From: Oidiodendron maius Zn
Taxonomy: Eukaryota; Ascomycota; Leotiomycetes; Myxotrichaceae
Assembly (NCBI GenBank): GCA_000827325.1
Contig: KN832884.1
Span: 532,953 to 596,952, forward strand
Length of the DNA: 64,000 nucleotides
Direction of reading: 5' to 3'
Shown: piece by piece, positions 44,504-56,232 of the stretch
How positions within the stretch are numbered: the first letter of the stretch is position 1
How the letters are laid out: each line of letters begins with the position of its first letter
The notes under the pieces: generated by a model
Database searches by the model: none
Told to the model about the DNA's origin: nothing
What the model saw: the letters and a program-made list of their open reading frames with translations, nothing else
Position numbers and translations under genes: made by a program

Positions 44504-46007
44504 AGATGGGAGGAACTACAATTTGGATCCCGGGCTCTCGTTCAGCTTGATATCATGGCCCAGGTACTAGTCGGAAACCATGTACATTGCTTCTTACGCA
44601 GAGAGGCGGAAGGGACTTATCTAACCAAAGTGACAACAAAATCGACCAGGCTATCACCTCCGGGGCGCAAATCGTGCACGATGCCCCTTCAATTGTGACG
44701 GACTGTTATGGATGTCAAAGACCTGGAGGAAGAATTTGGGTTTGCCGGAGATGGAACTATGGAGTCACGTTTTGGATCTCCATCAACTCGCCCCACAAAA
44801 TTCAGCATCATGCAGTCTCAAATCACTTGCGGTATTCTGCAGCCACTCACTCCCAAGCCTAGTGATGCTGGGGCTTTGTCAAGGTATGCCATAAAAATTA
44901 AGCAGTTCTCAAACAGACCCGCAGCATTGGATTAAGAATCCTCTTCGGAAATCTACGGTTTCAACCTCGCTCGGACTTCACCGTTTACTTCGGAATGTGG
45001 GGATAGTGTGCACTCAGATGGCCTACAAGCGTTCGAGCGATATGGCGAAGAGCGTGAGGCAAATTGGTGCGGAGAATAGGATGAATAAATGCGGAAATCT
45101 TTTCTGTGGTGATATGCTTGAGATGTTTTCGGGGAAGGGGTTGCTAAAATATCATCTTGATTTGCCGCGGTATCGGGAAAGGATTTTAATATCTGTATTT
45201 CGGAATTCTATTATACGAAGTAAAGTCTGCCGTATGACCAGCAGTGCTTTGTGTCTCTCAGGGGGTAGCGTTGTAAAGATGAGTAGAGTGCAGTAGGACA
45301 TAATAGAGTAATGTAAATGAGGTGCTGTAGTTTATGGTGATTAAGTGGAATATAGAAGCGATCTACTTTCCACGATTGACCTCTTCTCCGCCAAAGTTTA
45401 CCCCAATTCTCCACCAAAAACCTATCTCCATTATCTCCACTGTCGCCTTCAGCCCTGTGGACCCTGCCTGCATCGGTTGTTGGTTAGCGAAATCTGGGGC
45501 TCAGCGTGCGATCGACCAAGCCATGAATTCCAAGGTAGACTGGTGGTTCACATTGCGGATGAAAAGTAATAAACGGAATTTAAAAAACTTGGTGATCTGA
45601 TAGCTGATGCAACGACATCTGGTATATGCATCAAAAGTAGTCCGTGAATTTTCCAGTTATACAAGCTCCAAATATATACACCAATCTAACTTATGTGCAG
45701 TAAACATACGCTTAGATGATCCGTCGCAGTAACTCCAAAGATCCTGTTCAATTCCAGGAATAAACCACTAGCTATACCCACATGATTTGGTGTCTGGCTG
45801 AGGTCTATCGCCTTGCCTTAATTTTCATTACTTACGCCCTTCTCTTATCCATGTCTCCTGATGGGACAGCATTGCCGCGAAAGGCATCATCTCCCCTTCA
45901 CGTCCCTCCTACAAGGAGTGCTCAGATTTGGGCCCCAGTCTTCACCATAACTAACCAGGCCTCAGAATTGGACTCGGTAAGATCATGTCTCCTTGCCTCT
46001 CTGCGAT
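44504..46007. other. intergenic between GNAT and GH76 genes
   Basis: Several short frames (44708-44935, 44997-45296) lack recognisable domains. The region is probably non-coding or contains relics. Confidence 0.35.
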
Positions 46008-47612
46008 TTACGATGACGACATCAGGCCACCCATATGGATTGTCGATTTCTCGATCTTGTTAGAGGAGCCAAAATTCATCGAAGAGAATAGGCCACGACT
46101 CCCGCCAGCTGCACCGTTGTACAGATTTCCACGTAGCTCGAACGAAGGCGACCACAGGAAGTAGCAGCCTGCCACGCTCGCCATTATAAACACCACAGTC
46201 AAGAACCAGGCGCCTACTTTATCGCCATGCGTTGCGGGTGTGACGATAGAGCCAGGATCGATGGCTGAACCGTTGAAACCGGCATTGGGATCAGAGGCAC
46301 TAGTTCCACCAGTCGAGTTGGTCAAGGGCGCGGCTTGCTTCTTGATGATGGTGCTGAGGAGAACTTCCAGGGCGGCCATCTGCTGTCCAGGCCCGTTCGA
46401 TCCATCCCAGGTAGCATTCTGCGACCACCGAAGACCGCAGTTGTCAGGGAAGTAGGTACCGCTGCATTGCTCCATTGCTGCAGTGGCTGATGACAAGAGA
46501 ACCGGCGTGATGGTCGCCGCAGTGAACGGCGCCATCTGCGTAGTCATAGCCATCCATCGAGAGAGGTAGGCTTTGAAGGTCAACTCATCATTATCGCACT
46601 TCCCAGGTTCTTCACAAAGCTCTGTCATAATTCCGTTGGGGAAGAAGTCAAAGATGAGAGTGCTGAGGAGATGGGTAATACGATTCTTCCAAGTAGGATC
46701 GCCGTTTGTCTGAAATCTGTGAGCGTAGTTAATCCATGGAAAGAGGAATACCTACATAATTATACATGGTGGCGGACGCAATGAGCAGTGTTCCGGCGTT
46801 ATAGGTCCACTGAGCTCGATCCACTGAAGTGCAGTTCAAGTTTGCGTCCGTGTTGTCGTACACGCTCCAATTCTCATTGTCGATTAACTTAACGGCCCAC
46901 ATCCAGTCCCATAATTTGTTAGCCCACTGCGCATACTGGTCGTCCTGGGTGTATCTAGCAAGACGGGCAGCCAGTTGCATGAGCGCCCCATTGGAGATGG
47001 TGTTCTTCAAATGGAAGCCACCACTGGGATTCACCTGCCAATGGATACCTCCGCCACAGGAAGAATTATCCCAGCGTCCGATTTGCTCGTTGTACACGGC
47101 CTGTGCGAGACCGAGCCAGGACGGATCGCCTTCAGGAGGGTTCTGGAAATTTGTTTCGGCAGCCGTCAAGGCAGTGAGAGCCCAGAATGCCTGATCATCG
47201 TTTCCCATATCGAATGCCTGGTCTGCTGGCATGAAGTCCTGGTGTTCTCCGACCTGTGCCTGGATACTGACCGAAGCTTGAGCATTGTATGTATCATCCC
47301 CAGTGGCATACCAGTAATCTAGCATGACACCCCACATTGCACCCGTCTCCCACCAGAAGTAAGGGGGATATGGGAGGACAGCTGCCACTGCCGCAGTTGA
47401 GTTGCCGACATAGTAGGATATCAAGTCATCCGCAATCGTCTTGGCAGCGCCTATCACAGATTCTGGGCATTGTTAGACAAGCCCTTGGCGTTCGAAGTTG
47501 TGGGGTAGAACTGGGCGAACTTACGATCATCGGTAAAGGTTACTTGGATAGAGTAGGTTGTCTGCGTGAAGAGCAGCGCGAGCACTGCGAAAGAGGAACG
47601 AAGTCGTGCCAT
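46008..47612 (-). CDS. GH76 Dcw1/Dfg5-like mannan endo-1,6-alpha-mannosidase / transglycosidase
   Basis: Exons 47612..47525, 47462..46756 and 46709..46008 encode 498 residues. A signal peptide (MARLRSSFAVLALLFTQTTYS) is followed by the GH76 alpha/alpha barrel: PYFWWETGAMWGVMLDYW, the catalytic-aspartate pair region MGNDDQAFW, HWQVNP and AQWTYNAGTLL. The splice to YNYTNGDPTWKNR fits the family exactly. Dcw1/Dfg5 enzymes are thought to attach GPI glycoproteins to wall glucan at the cell surface. The C-terminus has a hydrophobic segment (AWFLTVVFIMASVAGCYFLW) followed by about 45 further residues. That looks like a transmembrane anchor with a cytosolic tail rather than a simple GPI end. Confidence 0.92.
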
Positions 47613-49669
47613 GTTGTCGGCGTCGTGCGAAAGGAGGGTCGTCGTTCGACCTCAGGAGGCGTTTTGGCCCGCACAAGCCTGCAAACGAGGGAGGGCGAGG
47701 AAAGAGTGGTTTGTCTGGATGCGTGACGGATCTCCGTCGATTCCTTACGATAGAGCTGCGATAGCGGCGGGCAGGAGAAGGTTGATAACGAGAGACTCAA
47801 CAACGGATGCTTCAATGATGAAAGAGAAGTAGCGTGTCGCCGTACGGTCGGCGAGATTCTTACGGGGGGACGGAAGAGGAGCACTCGGCTGACGGTCACC
47901 TGTGATACGAGGAACGAGCCTCTCCCTCGTATCCAGGCTGGCCGACCAGCGTGTGAGATGAAGGAAGGGGGCTAGCGGGTTGTCCGGAAATCCAGGGGCC
48001 ACAAGGAAACCAGTGGGTGCCACACAGCTTGCCAGAGGAGGCGCAGCGGCTGGGGAGGCAATTGATTTCAGCAATTCCACGCTTCGAAATTACTCACAGC
48101 CAGTTGTTCAGTCGCTCTGTCGCTCAGTCGCCCAGTCGATGGTGGCGGTTTTCAGGGTAGTTTGATAAGCAACCAGGGGTCGCAGTTGTTCGCTCTGGAA
48201 GATCTCTGGCGGTTTGCTCCATTCAATCTGCCATCACGTGTCTCATTGGCAGAGAGGATGGCGACGCTAGTGGCTAAGTAGCAAAAACGTCAAGCCGCGC
48301 TTTGATCGGCATGGCATTTTATGTTGATTGACCTCATGCTCAGACTTATTTCCCATGATGAAGCTTCTCTGTAACTTATTACTGTACCGCGACTTACACG
48401 TTGTGCAGCGCCAGGGCTGACTCTGGGAATTGCAGACGCCTCCATGCGCTGACGACGAGACAATGACGGCGGGATCGTATTCTTAGACACGAGATCGCGA
48501 ATGAGCGGCAAGTGAAGGATTCCATGACGATACCATACCATACAATCTTGGCAGAGGAGGTATCTAGGCCAGGAACAAGGTACAATACAATGACGTTTCA
48601 AGAAGTCTTCTGAGTTCCTGCCCGGAAATTCTGTCTTTATGCCTAAGGTATCAATATAAATTTGGCACGTGATTGTTGAATATGCTGACTAATACAAAAG
48701 ATATCGCTAACGCTCTGAGGTCTAGGAAGTATATAACTTAAATACTCATGAACAGAATGTTACATGATATATTTTATCTTGCAACTGGGCGCAAATCCCA
48801 TGCTTTGATGGCTAGTGAAATACATTATTGAAGAACTAGTGATACCGCTGGGACGACGCAGCAATATTCGCCCATGACAACAGTTTTTCGAATCCCTTTG
48901 ATAGATAACTTTACCGTTATTTACTATTATTTGCCATTGATCACAGCAAAAATAGTGTTCCCGTCAGTGCTGCTGGACTATACTTGCTGGGACTCAAAAT
49001 CACTAGGACCAGGAGTCCGGACTTTGAGTTATATTTGCTCCAGTGATTAGGCTCCAGTTCACGTCTGGGTACGTCGAATGGCCTTCAATGTGATTGACAT
49101 CTTGTAATAAACTGGTCCCTAACGTGCTTCATCTTGACTGAGAAATCTGGCCACATTCTATAGCTCTAACAAGACCTTGGACATACTAGGGGCTGAAGGA
49201 TGGCGAGATTCGTCTCCTCCAGGGGGTGTCGATGATCCTTTCTGGGTCGATGCCATATGTCCATAAGTCGATTGATACCGAACAAAATACCTTGAAACTT
49301 GAGATTTTGACCTCTGTTTTCTGAGGGGTTTCGTTTCAGATTAACTCTCTTCTGCCTGAGCGTCGCCTTACCTATTTTTTTATCTCAATCTATATATCCT
49401 TACTTTGAAGTGTATGAATTTCAGCTTTCGCCGGCCTCACCCTAAATCTAAAATAGAGTTATTCACAAATATCTATATTTTGTTTATAAATCTTAACGCC
49501 TATTAATTAACCATAGAGTGCCACCGCTGACTAACTGCGTTGGAAAAAAATATCGTCTGAGATTACCATGAAAGTCGGACTCTAATCTCATCCTTGCTGC
49601 TTCCATTTTAGCCTCTGGATGTGAGCAACTGCTGCTCTAACCTGAATCAAGGGCGAGCGTACCCGATTA
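47613..49669. other. AT-rich gene-poor region
   Basis: The first 500 bp are the GH76 leader and promoter. The rest, especially 49380-49620, is AT-rich without credible genes. Confidence 0.4.
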
Positions 49670-49764
49670 GAGCCTGAGCATGCCTAAGCAGAGCCTGAAC
49701 CGTGTCTGAGCCGAGTATGAGCATGCCTGGAGCAGAGTGAGTGTGCTTGAGTAGAGCTTGAATC
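49670..49764 (+). repeat. imperfect 19-22-bp minisatellite
   Basis: Five imperfect units, each beginning with GAG, follow one another: 49670, 49691, 49713, 49735 and a partial one at 49754. The shared core is CTGAGCATGCCT or close variants. A related series in opposite orientation lies at 53237-53326. Confidence 0.6.
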
Positions 49765-50132
49765 TTCATAGGGTCCCATTTTGGCTCCCTGTGCTCCCCG
49801 GCTATATATTCCTTGCCGAGTTTGCCAAGGCACTCGATCTGCTCCCCATACAGCGGTCCCTATCAGAGCTGATTTGGTATTATTAATGTGATTGCCTCAC
49901 ATAATCGACATCCCTGCGAGGCCAAAATCCTACAGTACAATTGAAATATTCGACCAAATCGTAAGTATCTCAACTTAGAAGAAAATAAATCTATTAAAAT
50001 TGTTGCAGGTTTTATTTTACCTTATATAATTTTAATCTAGCTAATATCATTCTAAGCTTATCTTGAACAGCAGGTCAGGTTAATGCACAGGTCGTAGTCG
50101 GATATCAAGGTGAAACTCAGTTATATTGACTA

Positions 50133-50500
50133 TTGAGTGATGCAGAGACAACTAATTAAGCACAGCTATACTAGAGTAAAGGCCCCTTTATATAGGCCTA
50201 TTCGGCCTCTTACTGACTCACATGAATCCTCTGAATCTTGGATCCTAAAGGATATCCTAGATCCTAAGGGATGTGTAATGCGTGCTTGAGGCCCTGATCA
50301 ATAGCTTATATAGAGGCTTATTAATCGTATTTTATCCGCCAGTTTTATTCGTTATTTTTACACTTGCGTTTTTTCTTGTGTTTGCTTCGCGGATTTATAT
50401 TTCTGCTTGCTTGATATTCTGAAGTATTGTTCTTATGTAGAGCTTGCTGCTTGCTGCAGTTCGCCCCTCTATAGTAGTGCTTCGGCTGCCGAATTCAACA
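50133..50500 (-). repeat. possible solo LTR remnant
   Basis: Read on the minus strand the block starts TGTTGAATTCGGCAGCCG (ending at 50500) and holds a TATATAA about 185 bp in, as LTRs do. The other end is uncertain; no matching target-site duplication was found. No reverse transcriptase remains nearby. A second duplicated palindromic bit, GGATCCTAAAGGATATCC, lies inside. Confidence 0.3.
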
Positions 50501-50547
50501 GGATCGGACCGCTCTTTCAAGAAACCCTCCCCCCCACCTTTTCCCCC

Positions 50548-52374
50548 CTAAGACGTGCTATGTAAATCACCTCTATGAGCAAATTCGCATAAGTCCACAA
50601 GCCGAGAGGATGATATCAGTAACCCCTTTCGTGGAGTTGTAGCAAGAAGCCATACCAAAATGACCACAGTGGTGAGCGATGGCAAAACGTACAGCAGGGC
50701 TAACCGTTTTCCTATTCCAATGCGGTTGTAGGCAATTGTTGCACTACCTATATATCGATCTGCGCCGCTGCCACCGACTATAGTAGTTCGCGCTAGAGCA
50801 AGCGCCGATGCTACTCCGAGAACATCTTCCAAAGCATTCCTAGAGTTCGCGTAGGCAAACGGTGGTGCTCGTACCCATAAACTGTGATTCGTGTTTTCGC
50901 TGGCTATAAGCTGAGTTGTTTGAATAAATGGCCGAATTAACTCGAAGAACGAATATGGGAGAAGCTGCCATGGCCCAAATGCAGATATTGCCTTTAATTT
51001 ATCGTTCACCGAGGATATAGGTGTTCCCTGGAAATCGGAGTAACACGGGGAAGATTCGTCAGCGTCTAGCACTCTAGAGTAAGCTCTAGACTGCCCAAAT
51101 GGGTCACTGAAAGTAAGAGTAAGGTTGCGTAGCTGTATAGCGGTGCTCGTGTCTACAGCACAGATGATGCCGTAGACCAGAGGGTAAAACGAGTCATTGT
51201 AATCTTCGTTGATCCAGTCTACATCTCCCATGGAAACAGCTGCGTAATACGCATCTGAATTCAAACCAGCTGCTACTACCGTAGCCTGCCCAACTGCCCC
51301 ACGGGAGCACATGTTGCCTGTCGACCAACCCCCATTGTTTGAGGGATTACTGCCGACATACAAGCTCGAAGAACAGCTTCCATCATCGGAGGCAATGGTG
51401 AGGTAACCACTAGAGAAAGAAGCATTGCCTTTTGAGCACTGAACAGGATTTGAGGTCAAGACGGGAGCGCAGGTGGAGGTTGACATAAGGCTGGCGCCAA
51501 ACTGATCTAAGGTGTTATTTAGTGGTGACACCAATTGAATGCTATTTGGCGGGTTGAGTGTCGAGTAAATAGAGCCTGGTGCACCCAGTGCTGCTTGACG
51601 CACGGCGACACCCAAGTCAGCATACCCATAGTCTTGAGGATCGAGGACGTTCATTGTTCCCATCAAAGTCAAAGGTTCAATGGTTGGACAGAACTGATAA
51701 TTGACTCCGACGGAGAGATAGGAGCCGTTCGACAACTTCCAAGAATTCCCGGCAGAGGATATAGAGTCGGAAGTTTTCACGCAGGAGTAGTCGAACGCAT
51801 CGGCAAGGAGATATTCGTACGGCACGAGCCTGGTGGCAGGGGACGCTGCGAGGCCGGCGACGATAGCCGTGGTAGACAGTGCGGCAGCAAGAAACGTGAA
51901 ATAGATGTCCCAATGCCCCATTGTTTCTCGCGTAGACGCGACGCCAAGGGCCGTCCTCCAATAAGTGTTGGCGAGCCCTGGGTTGTCGCCGCGACTCAAC
52001 CGCACATCAACATTCCTTAGCCATAGCTCGCGGATCTGGTTCTTGGTGAAGCTTGTTGCCAGCGTCGCGATCACGGTAATCCCGGTGATATAGAGAGTGT
52101 TATTTTGACTCGAGAGGGATCCTGAACTAGTTAGGCTAATCGGGACCAAGACGACTACGACGAGTAATGCAACGAGGGCGATATGGAGCAGCAGGGCAGC
52201 AAGCGCAAGGGAGATGTTGCGAGAGCGGCCCGGCAAAGCCGCTGAATGGAAAGATGGATGAGGCTCGGCAACTACTTTATTCTTCAGATCGCTATCGTTA
52301 TGCTGGGTGTCGAGGACAGTAACGGGATGTGTGGTATTCTGGCCATTCTGCACGAGGGCATCGTATTTGTACAT
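50548..52374 (-). CDS. unknown membrane protein with large extracellular domain
   Basis: One uninterrupted frame of 608 residues. A short polar N-terminus is followed by a strongly hydrophobic segment (about 54-85, LALAALLLHIALVALLVVVV) and a further stretch at about 92-112. A third follows at about 160-185 (YFTFLAAALSTTAIVAGLAA). A long domain of about 370 residues then carries several cysteines and N-glycosylation sequons (NGS, NNT, NAS, NDS), so it is probably extracytoplasmic. The last segment (ALLYVLPSLTTVVILVWLLA) is another helix, followed by a short tail. I do not recognise the family for certain; it resembles the many uncharacterised Pezizomycotina plasma-membrane proteins of this layout. 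The gene sits between two repeat series, in AT-rich surroundings, with much higher GC content than its flanks. Confidence 0.75.
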   Translation of the reverse strand: MYKYDALVQNGQNTTHPVTVLDTQHNDSDLKNKVVAEPHPSFHSAALPGRSRNISLALAALLLHIALVALLVVVVLVPISLTSSGSLSSQNNTLYITGITVIATLATSFTKNQIRELWLRNVDVRLSRGDNPGLANTYWRTALGVASTRETMGHWDIYFTFLAAALSTTAIVAGLAASPATRLVPYEYLLADAFDYSCVKTSDSISSAGNSWKLSNGSYLSVGVNYQFCPTIEPLTLMGTMNVLDPQDYGYADLGVAVRQAALGAPGSIYSTLNPPNSIQLVSPLNNTLDQFGASLMSTSTCAPVLTSNPVQCSKGNASFSSGYLTIASDDGSCSSSLYVGSNPSNNGGWSTGNMCSRGAVGQATVVAAGLNSDAYYAAVSMGDVDWINEDYNDSFYPLVYGIICAVDTSTAIQLRNLTLTFSDPFGQSRAYSRVLDADESSPCYSDFQGTPISSVNDKLKAISAFGPWQLLPYSFFELIRPFIQTTQLIASENTNHSLWVRAPPFAYANSRNALEDVLGVASALALARTTIVGGSGADRYIGSATIAYNRIGIGKRLALLYVLPSLTTVVILVWLLATTPRKGLLISSSRLVDLCEFAHRGDLHSTS

Positions 52375-53236
52375 CTTCGACTTAGGTATTTGTCATCGAT
52401 GTTTGCAAAGAATAGGAAAGTATAGAAGACATAGAAACCGACACAGAAGATGGAGAGGATGGGTAAAAGTGGTAGGTTGCAAAGAGAGAAGAGACACGGT
52501 TCTCATGTACTGTTCGCGTTCAGCTCGACCACAGCCGCAGTCTAGCCAGCCACGGCCATCATGCACGGTCCAGAAGCGGGAAGCGGGTTAGGAGGACCAG
52601 GTGGGGTCCGTGCATTGGCTCGTAGCCAATGCTCATAATTTCTTTGGGAGAGCGGTGGTTCTTTCTTTTTTTTTTTCGTTCCGTTACTCTGTTTAGCTGT
52701 CTAGAGTGCCATGCAGGCGTGCTATATGGGGTGTAGACTACAATGTGGTCACGAGCCCCCAGCTCCGCTCCAGTGCTGATAAAGCAAAGAAATCAATACA
52801 AAAAATAAAAATAAATCAAAAGCAATCTCTAAACTCAATGTGACCTCTCATCTTGCCCTTCTTGTATTGGGGTACGACTGAAATGGCGACCATTTGAGCG
52901 CCAGGCACTTTGTTTTAAGCTAATTGTTTTAAGCGAGCCTATCAATTAGCCGGTATATATACTAGTGGCCTAACCCACGATTGACACTCCCACCTACCCT
53001 TCACTTCTTCTATTACTTTTGTATTTTCCATCAAATAGGCGTTTTCATATCACTTCTAAAGCAAACGCCCCTTCTTCCATAAGAACTTCATGTATTAAAG
53101 ACCCATAAGATAAGGTTGAGCTATGTACACAAGAGTCCTGGTTCAAGCTCCTAGGAATAATAATCGCCAAAACTTGATTAAAATAATACAATACCCTATA
53201 CACCAGCTTCTAGCCTTCATCAGTCAAGTAGGTCTT
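52375..53236. other. AT-rich flank of the 608-residue gene
   Basis: No gene. It contains a short poly-T run near 52665 and a duplicated TTTTAAGC...TTTTAAGC at about 52912-52935. Confidence 0.4.
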
Positions 53237-53326
53237 ACTCAGGCTGCTTCGGTATGCTCAAGGACTGCTTAGGGGACTACTCAGGGACCGCTCAGGTAAC
53301 TCAGGTAGCTCAGGTGAGCTGGGTGA
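53237..53326 (-). repeat. CTCAGG-type short tandem repeats
   Basis: Copies of ACTCAGG, CTCAGGTA and GCTCAGGT recur about seven times at 9-13 bp spacing. On the minus strand the units read CCTGAG, like the core of the minisatellite at 49670-49764. Confidence 0.5.
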
Positions 53327-53420
53327 GTTGACATAGAAGCATGAACATCAATTTTTATTTACATACTTATACCATCAGCTACACTCTCGCAATAAAAGGT
53401 ACATTATAGCTGTCATCCAA

Positions 53421-53909
53421 TTATTTGCAAGTCTCAATCTTATAGTCAACCGTATCGTTCCCTTTCCCCCACACCTTCGGCTTAAAATCAAGGTACACCA
53501 ACTACCATCCCAGTCAGCATTTCTGGTCCTTCAACACTTGAAAATACTCACCTCTCCTTTCTCCGGAGTCCACTCCCCATTCGTATCCCTATAAAATACT
53601 ATTTCATTGGATCCGGCATCTCTGACCTCAACTGTTGTGTGCGACAGTGCTCCATCGGTACTCCATTCAATCGTGTAACACGTATCCTTGGAGACTAGGA
53701 ACGGCTTGCTGCATCGCTGATTGCCGTCGCTGTCAATGCACTTCTCAACTGCGTAATCCAAGAGCTTGCCCGATGATATAGTATCAGCTGTGAACATCAA
53801 TATTAGAAAAGGCCTTAAAACTAGGGAATAATGTAGACGAACAGTTGGTCATGGCTCCAGTGAGTGCAAGGCCAGCCGTGATGATTGATTGGGCGTCTGG
53901 GATATACAT
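53421..53909 (-). CDS. small protein with four cysteines, possibly secreted
   Basis: A three-exon model: 53909..53843, 53787..53552, 53501..53421, total 127 residues, with clean signals (GTTCGT to CACAG, GTGAGT to GGTAG). The N-terminus MYIPDAQSIITAGLALTGAM is moderately hydrophobic and could be a signal peptide. The body has four cysteines (EKCIDSD, QRCSKPF, KDTCYTIEW and ETCK at the very end), which could form two disulfides. Beta-rich sequence such as TTVEVRDAGSNEIVFYRDTN suggests a small compact fold. No family was recognised. It may be a secreted effector-like or antimicrobial-type protein, but that is only inferred from size, cysteines and location in a gene-poor region. Confidence 0.55.
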
Positions 53910-56232
53910 CTTGAAAATTTTGAGCAGTATTTGAATGTTAGGCAACAATTGATGAGATGTTTATGAACAAGTCCTGGATGTGGGTTTCCTGATATAGGAA
54001 CAGCCGAAGTGATGACGACAGAGGTGACTCGTTAGCGTGCCTTGATGGGGTCATGGTCTCCTCTCTTCTAAGGCCACGAATTGAAACAGGGTTCTTCTGA
54101 AGCTGGTAATCTTAGTCCGTATTGAAAGCGACTGTCACTTGCCGTTGTTAAGACTGGCTCTGGCATTCGAAGAAGACTGGTCACGTGCCGAGTAAAGTCA
54201 TATTCTTGACTTGGAGTAACAACTTGATTTTCTGTACGAAAATGATAATTATTCGAACTGTACGAGTTCAGTGGAGTTGCGATTGGAAATACATAAGACC
54301 GAGCCAGTGAGTGTGGCGCAAGGTCTGTCTCGGGGTCTTTCTCGAAGGAAGTTGTTGTGATAGGTAGGGAACTTTCATTAATCCAACTGATTATGGCGCA
54401 AGTCTTGGCCAGTCCTTCGAAGATCAGAATCTCGCTTTGTACTCCGTAGCTGTCATATAGCTGAATTAGGACCATTCTCTCCATGAACTTGTCAGGTATG
54501 AGAACAGTTGGCCAACTTCAGTGTATGATTTATGAAACGAAGGGGTTCCGACATAGCTGTTTTCGCATCTAACGACTTGTGCTCTAAGATCCCTGCCCTC
54601 AACAATCTCCGGTCGCTGCATCCACCCTTGTTACTCGATTCCAACTAGATACTGTAGCCGGTGTACCTCTTTCCTACCCGGGCTTTCTATGCGCCAAACA
54701 CGAGTCGGCTTTGGAGGGACCTCATAAGTAGTGGCGCTCCAAATCATTCAAATCGGATGGGTGGCATTATCATAAACAGAACGAGCATCTCCTGGAATTT
54801 GGTGGATCGCTCTTGGGCCGCCTTGTAGTCTATTAAGGCACGCTCTACCTCTCGGCGGAATCGCCCATGAATTCATAGGTTCCAGTGCTTACCCTGCAGA
54901 TGCCACGGCGTCATCTGCAAGGAGGCGCTGGTCAGAGGATTGACCAATTCTAGAGCATCGCATGACCAAGACATGAAGGGACGGAAGTAAAAGAGAAGAG
55001 GATAGCAGGAAGTACGTTACTTAAGCTTTTGCGTACCAGAACCCTTGAAGCTAATACCGAAGCTGAGCAGTAACAAGTTTGAGGCCAATATCTCTCGGGC
55101 CTGTGGCCTTCGTCATGTTGCTGGGACTTGATGGTATGCTGCCGACTTCCCCTCTACCATGACTTACCTTCGCAGAATCTGAATCGACAACATAAGCAAT
55201 GTTATCAGAACTTCGTGGAACGTGTTTTAACCAACTCTAATAGAGACAGTTTACTTACTATTGTATTGAAAATACGAATTTCGAGGTTTCTTGCTCTCCT
55301 CTGAAAGAGTACAGATTGATTTTCTGTTGCAAGAGCTGAAAGCATCAGTCTCCCGGTTAAGCTCGAATAAGAAAGTGCCATGGGAATTACCGTGTTTCAG
55401 GAGGAAGTCCACCGAAGAAACGCTTTGTAAACCGTTACCTGCTAATAGAGATGTTGAAATGTTTTGTAAAGGAGAGAGGCAGAAACATTTACTAAACATT
55501 TACTTAGTGCAAGGCTAGTCCTATTAGGAGAGTAAGTAAAGCATGTTTTGTTGCATATCGTACTTTGGAAATAAGGTTTAAAATGTTTACAAAACGTTTA
55601 ATATACATTTTATAATTGTTTTCCATACATTTTCTAATATCATTTCAATTAACCGGCAAGTTCAGAGCCTCTCTATCGGACCCCAGGCCGAGCAAGGAGT
55701 AAACTTTATCTCTGGGATCGGACGTGGGGGAGAATGCGGAATTCGCGAGTGCTGACGTTCTGAATTGCGCTCTCTAGCGCGTCATGAGCAGCTTGTGGTT
55801 GGGCCTCTTCGTTGCAGCACGGGGGATTCCGTACGCGTAGTGGCCTAGAGAGGCGGATTTCGAAACTCGTTGCGGTGTGCCAAGAAACGTCACACTGAAG
55901 GTTGCAGCAGGTATCTCCTTGAGACTCGTTCCTTCTGTTGACATTGACTGCATCAGTGTATCAGTGCATATTTGACTATTATTCTTCTCAATGTGTGAAT
56001 GAATATGATGGGAAGCTTCGGCCCCTCTTGGCGCGTCTCTGCGGGGTCTGAGAGACCGGTGATATGCTGGTGTACGGTACGGCATTCTGGCCGGCAGAGC
56101 TGAGGAAATCGGGACATGTCTGCTTTATAGCCCCATGTGAGAATTTGCACTCCAGGAAGCACGGTAGGTAGCAAAAAAGGGCCCGAGGACGCTTTTCGTC
56201 TTGGGGTAGAGGAAATCAGCGATACGAATGTG
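53910..56232. other. gene-poor region
   Basis: A minus-strand frame at 54068-54484 (138 residues) is open but has no recognisable domain. At 55430-55625 there are several copies of ACATTTACT and TGTTTTGTAAA-like words, suggesting an old small repeat element. Confidence 0.35.

Noticed and set aside
44708-45296. two plus-strand frames between GNAT and GH76
   Set aside because: Sequence is not protein-like over any long stretch and no family resemblance was found.
47540-47899. 119-residue minus-strand frame upstream of GH76
   Set aside because: It overlaps the GH76 first exon in another frame and is probably its leader; no domain.
54068-54484. 138-residue minus-strand frame
   Set aside because: An ATG and an open frame are present, but there is no domain, no signal peptide and no supporting splice structure, so it was not called a gene.
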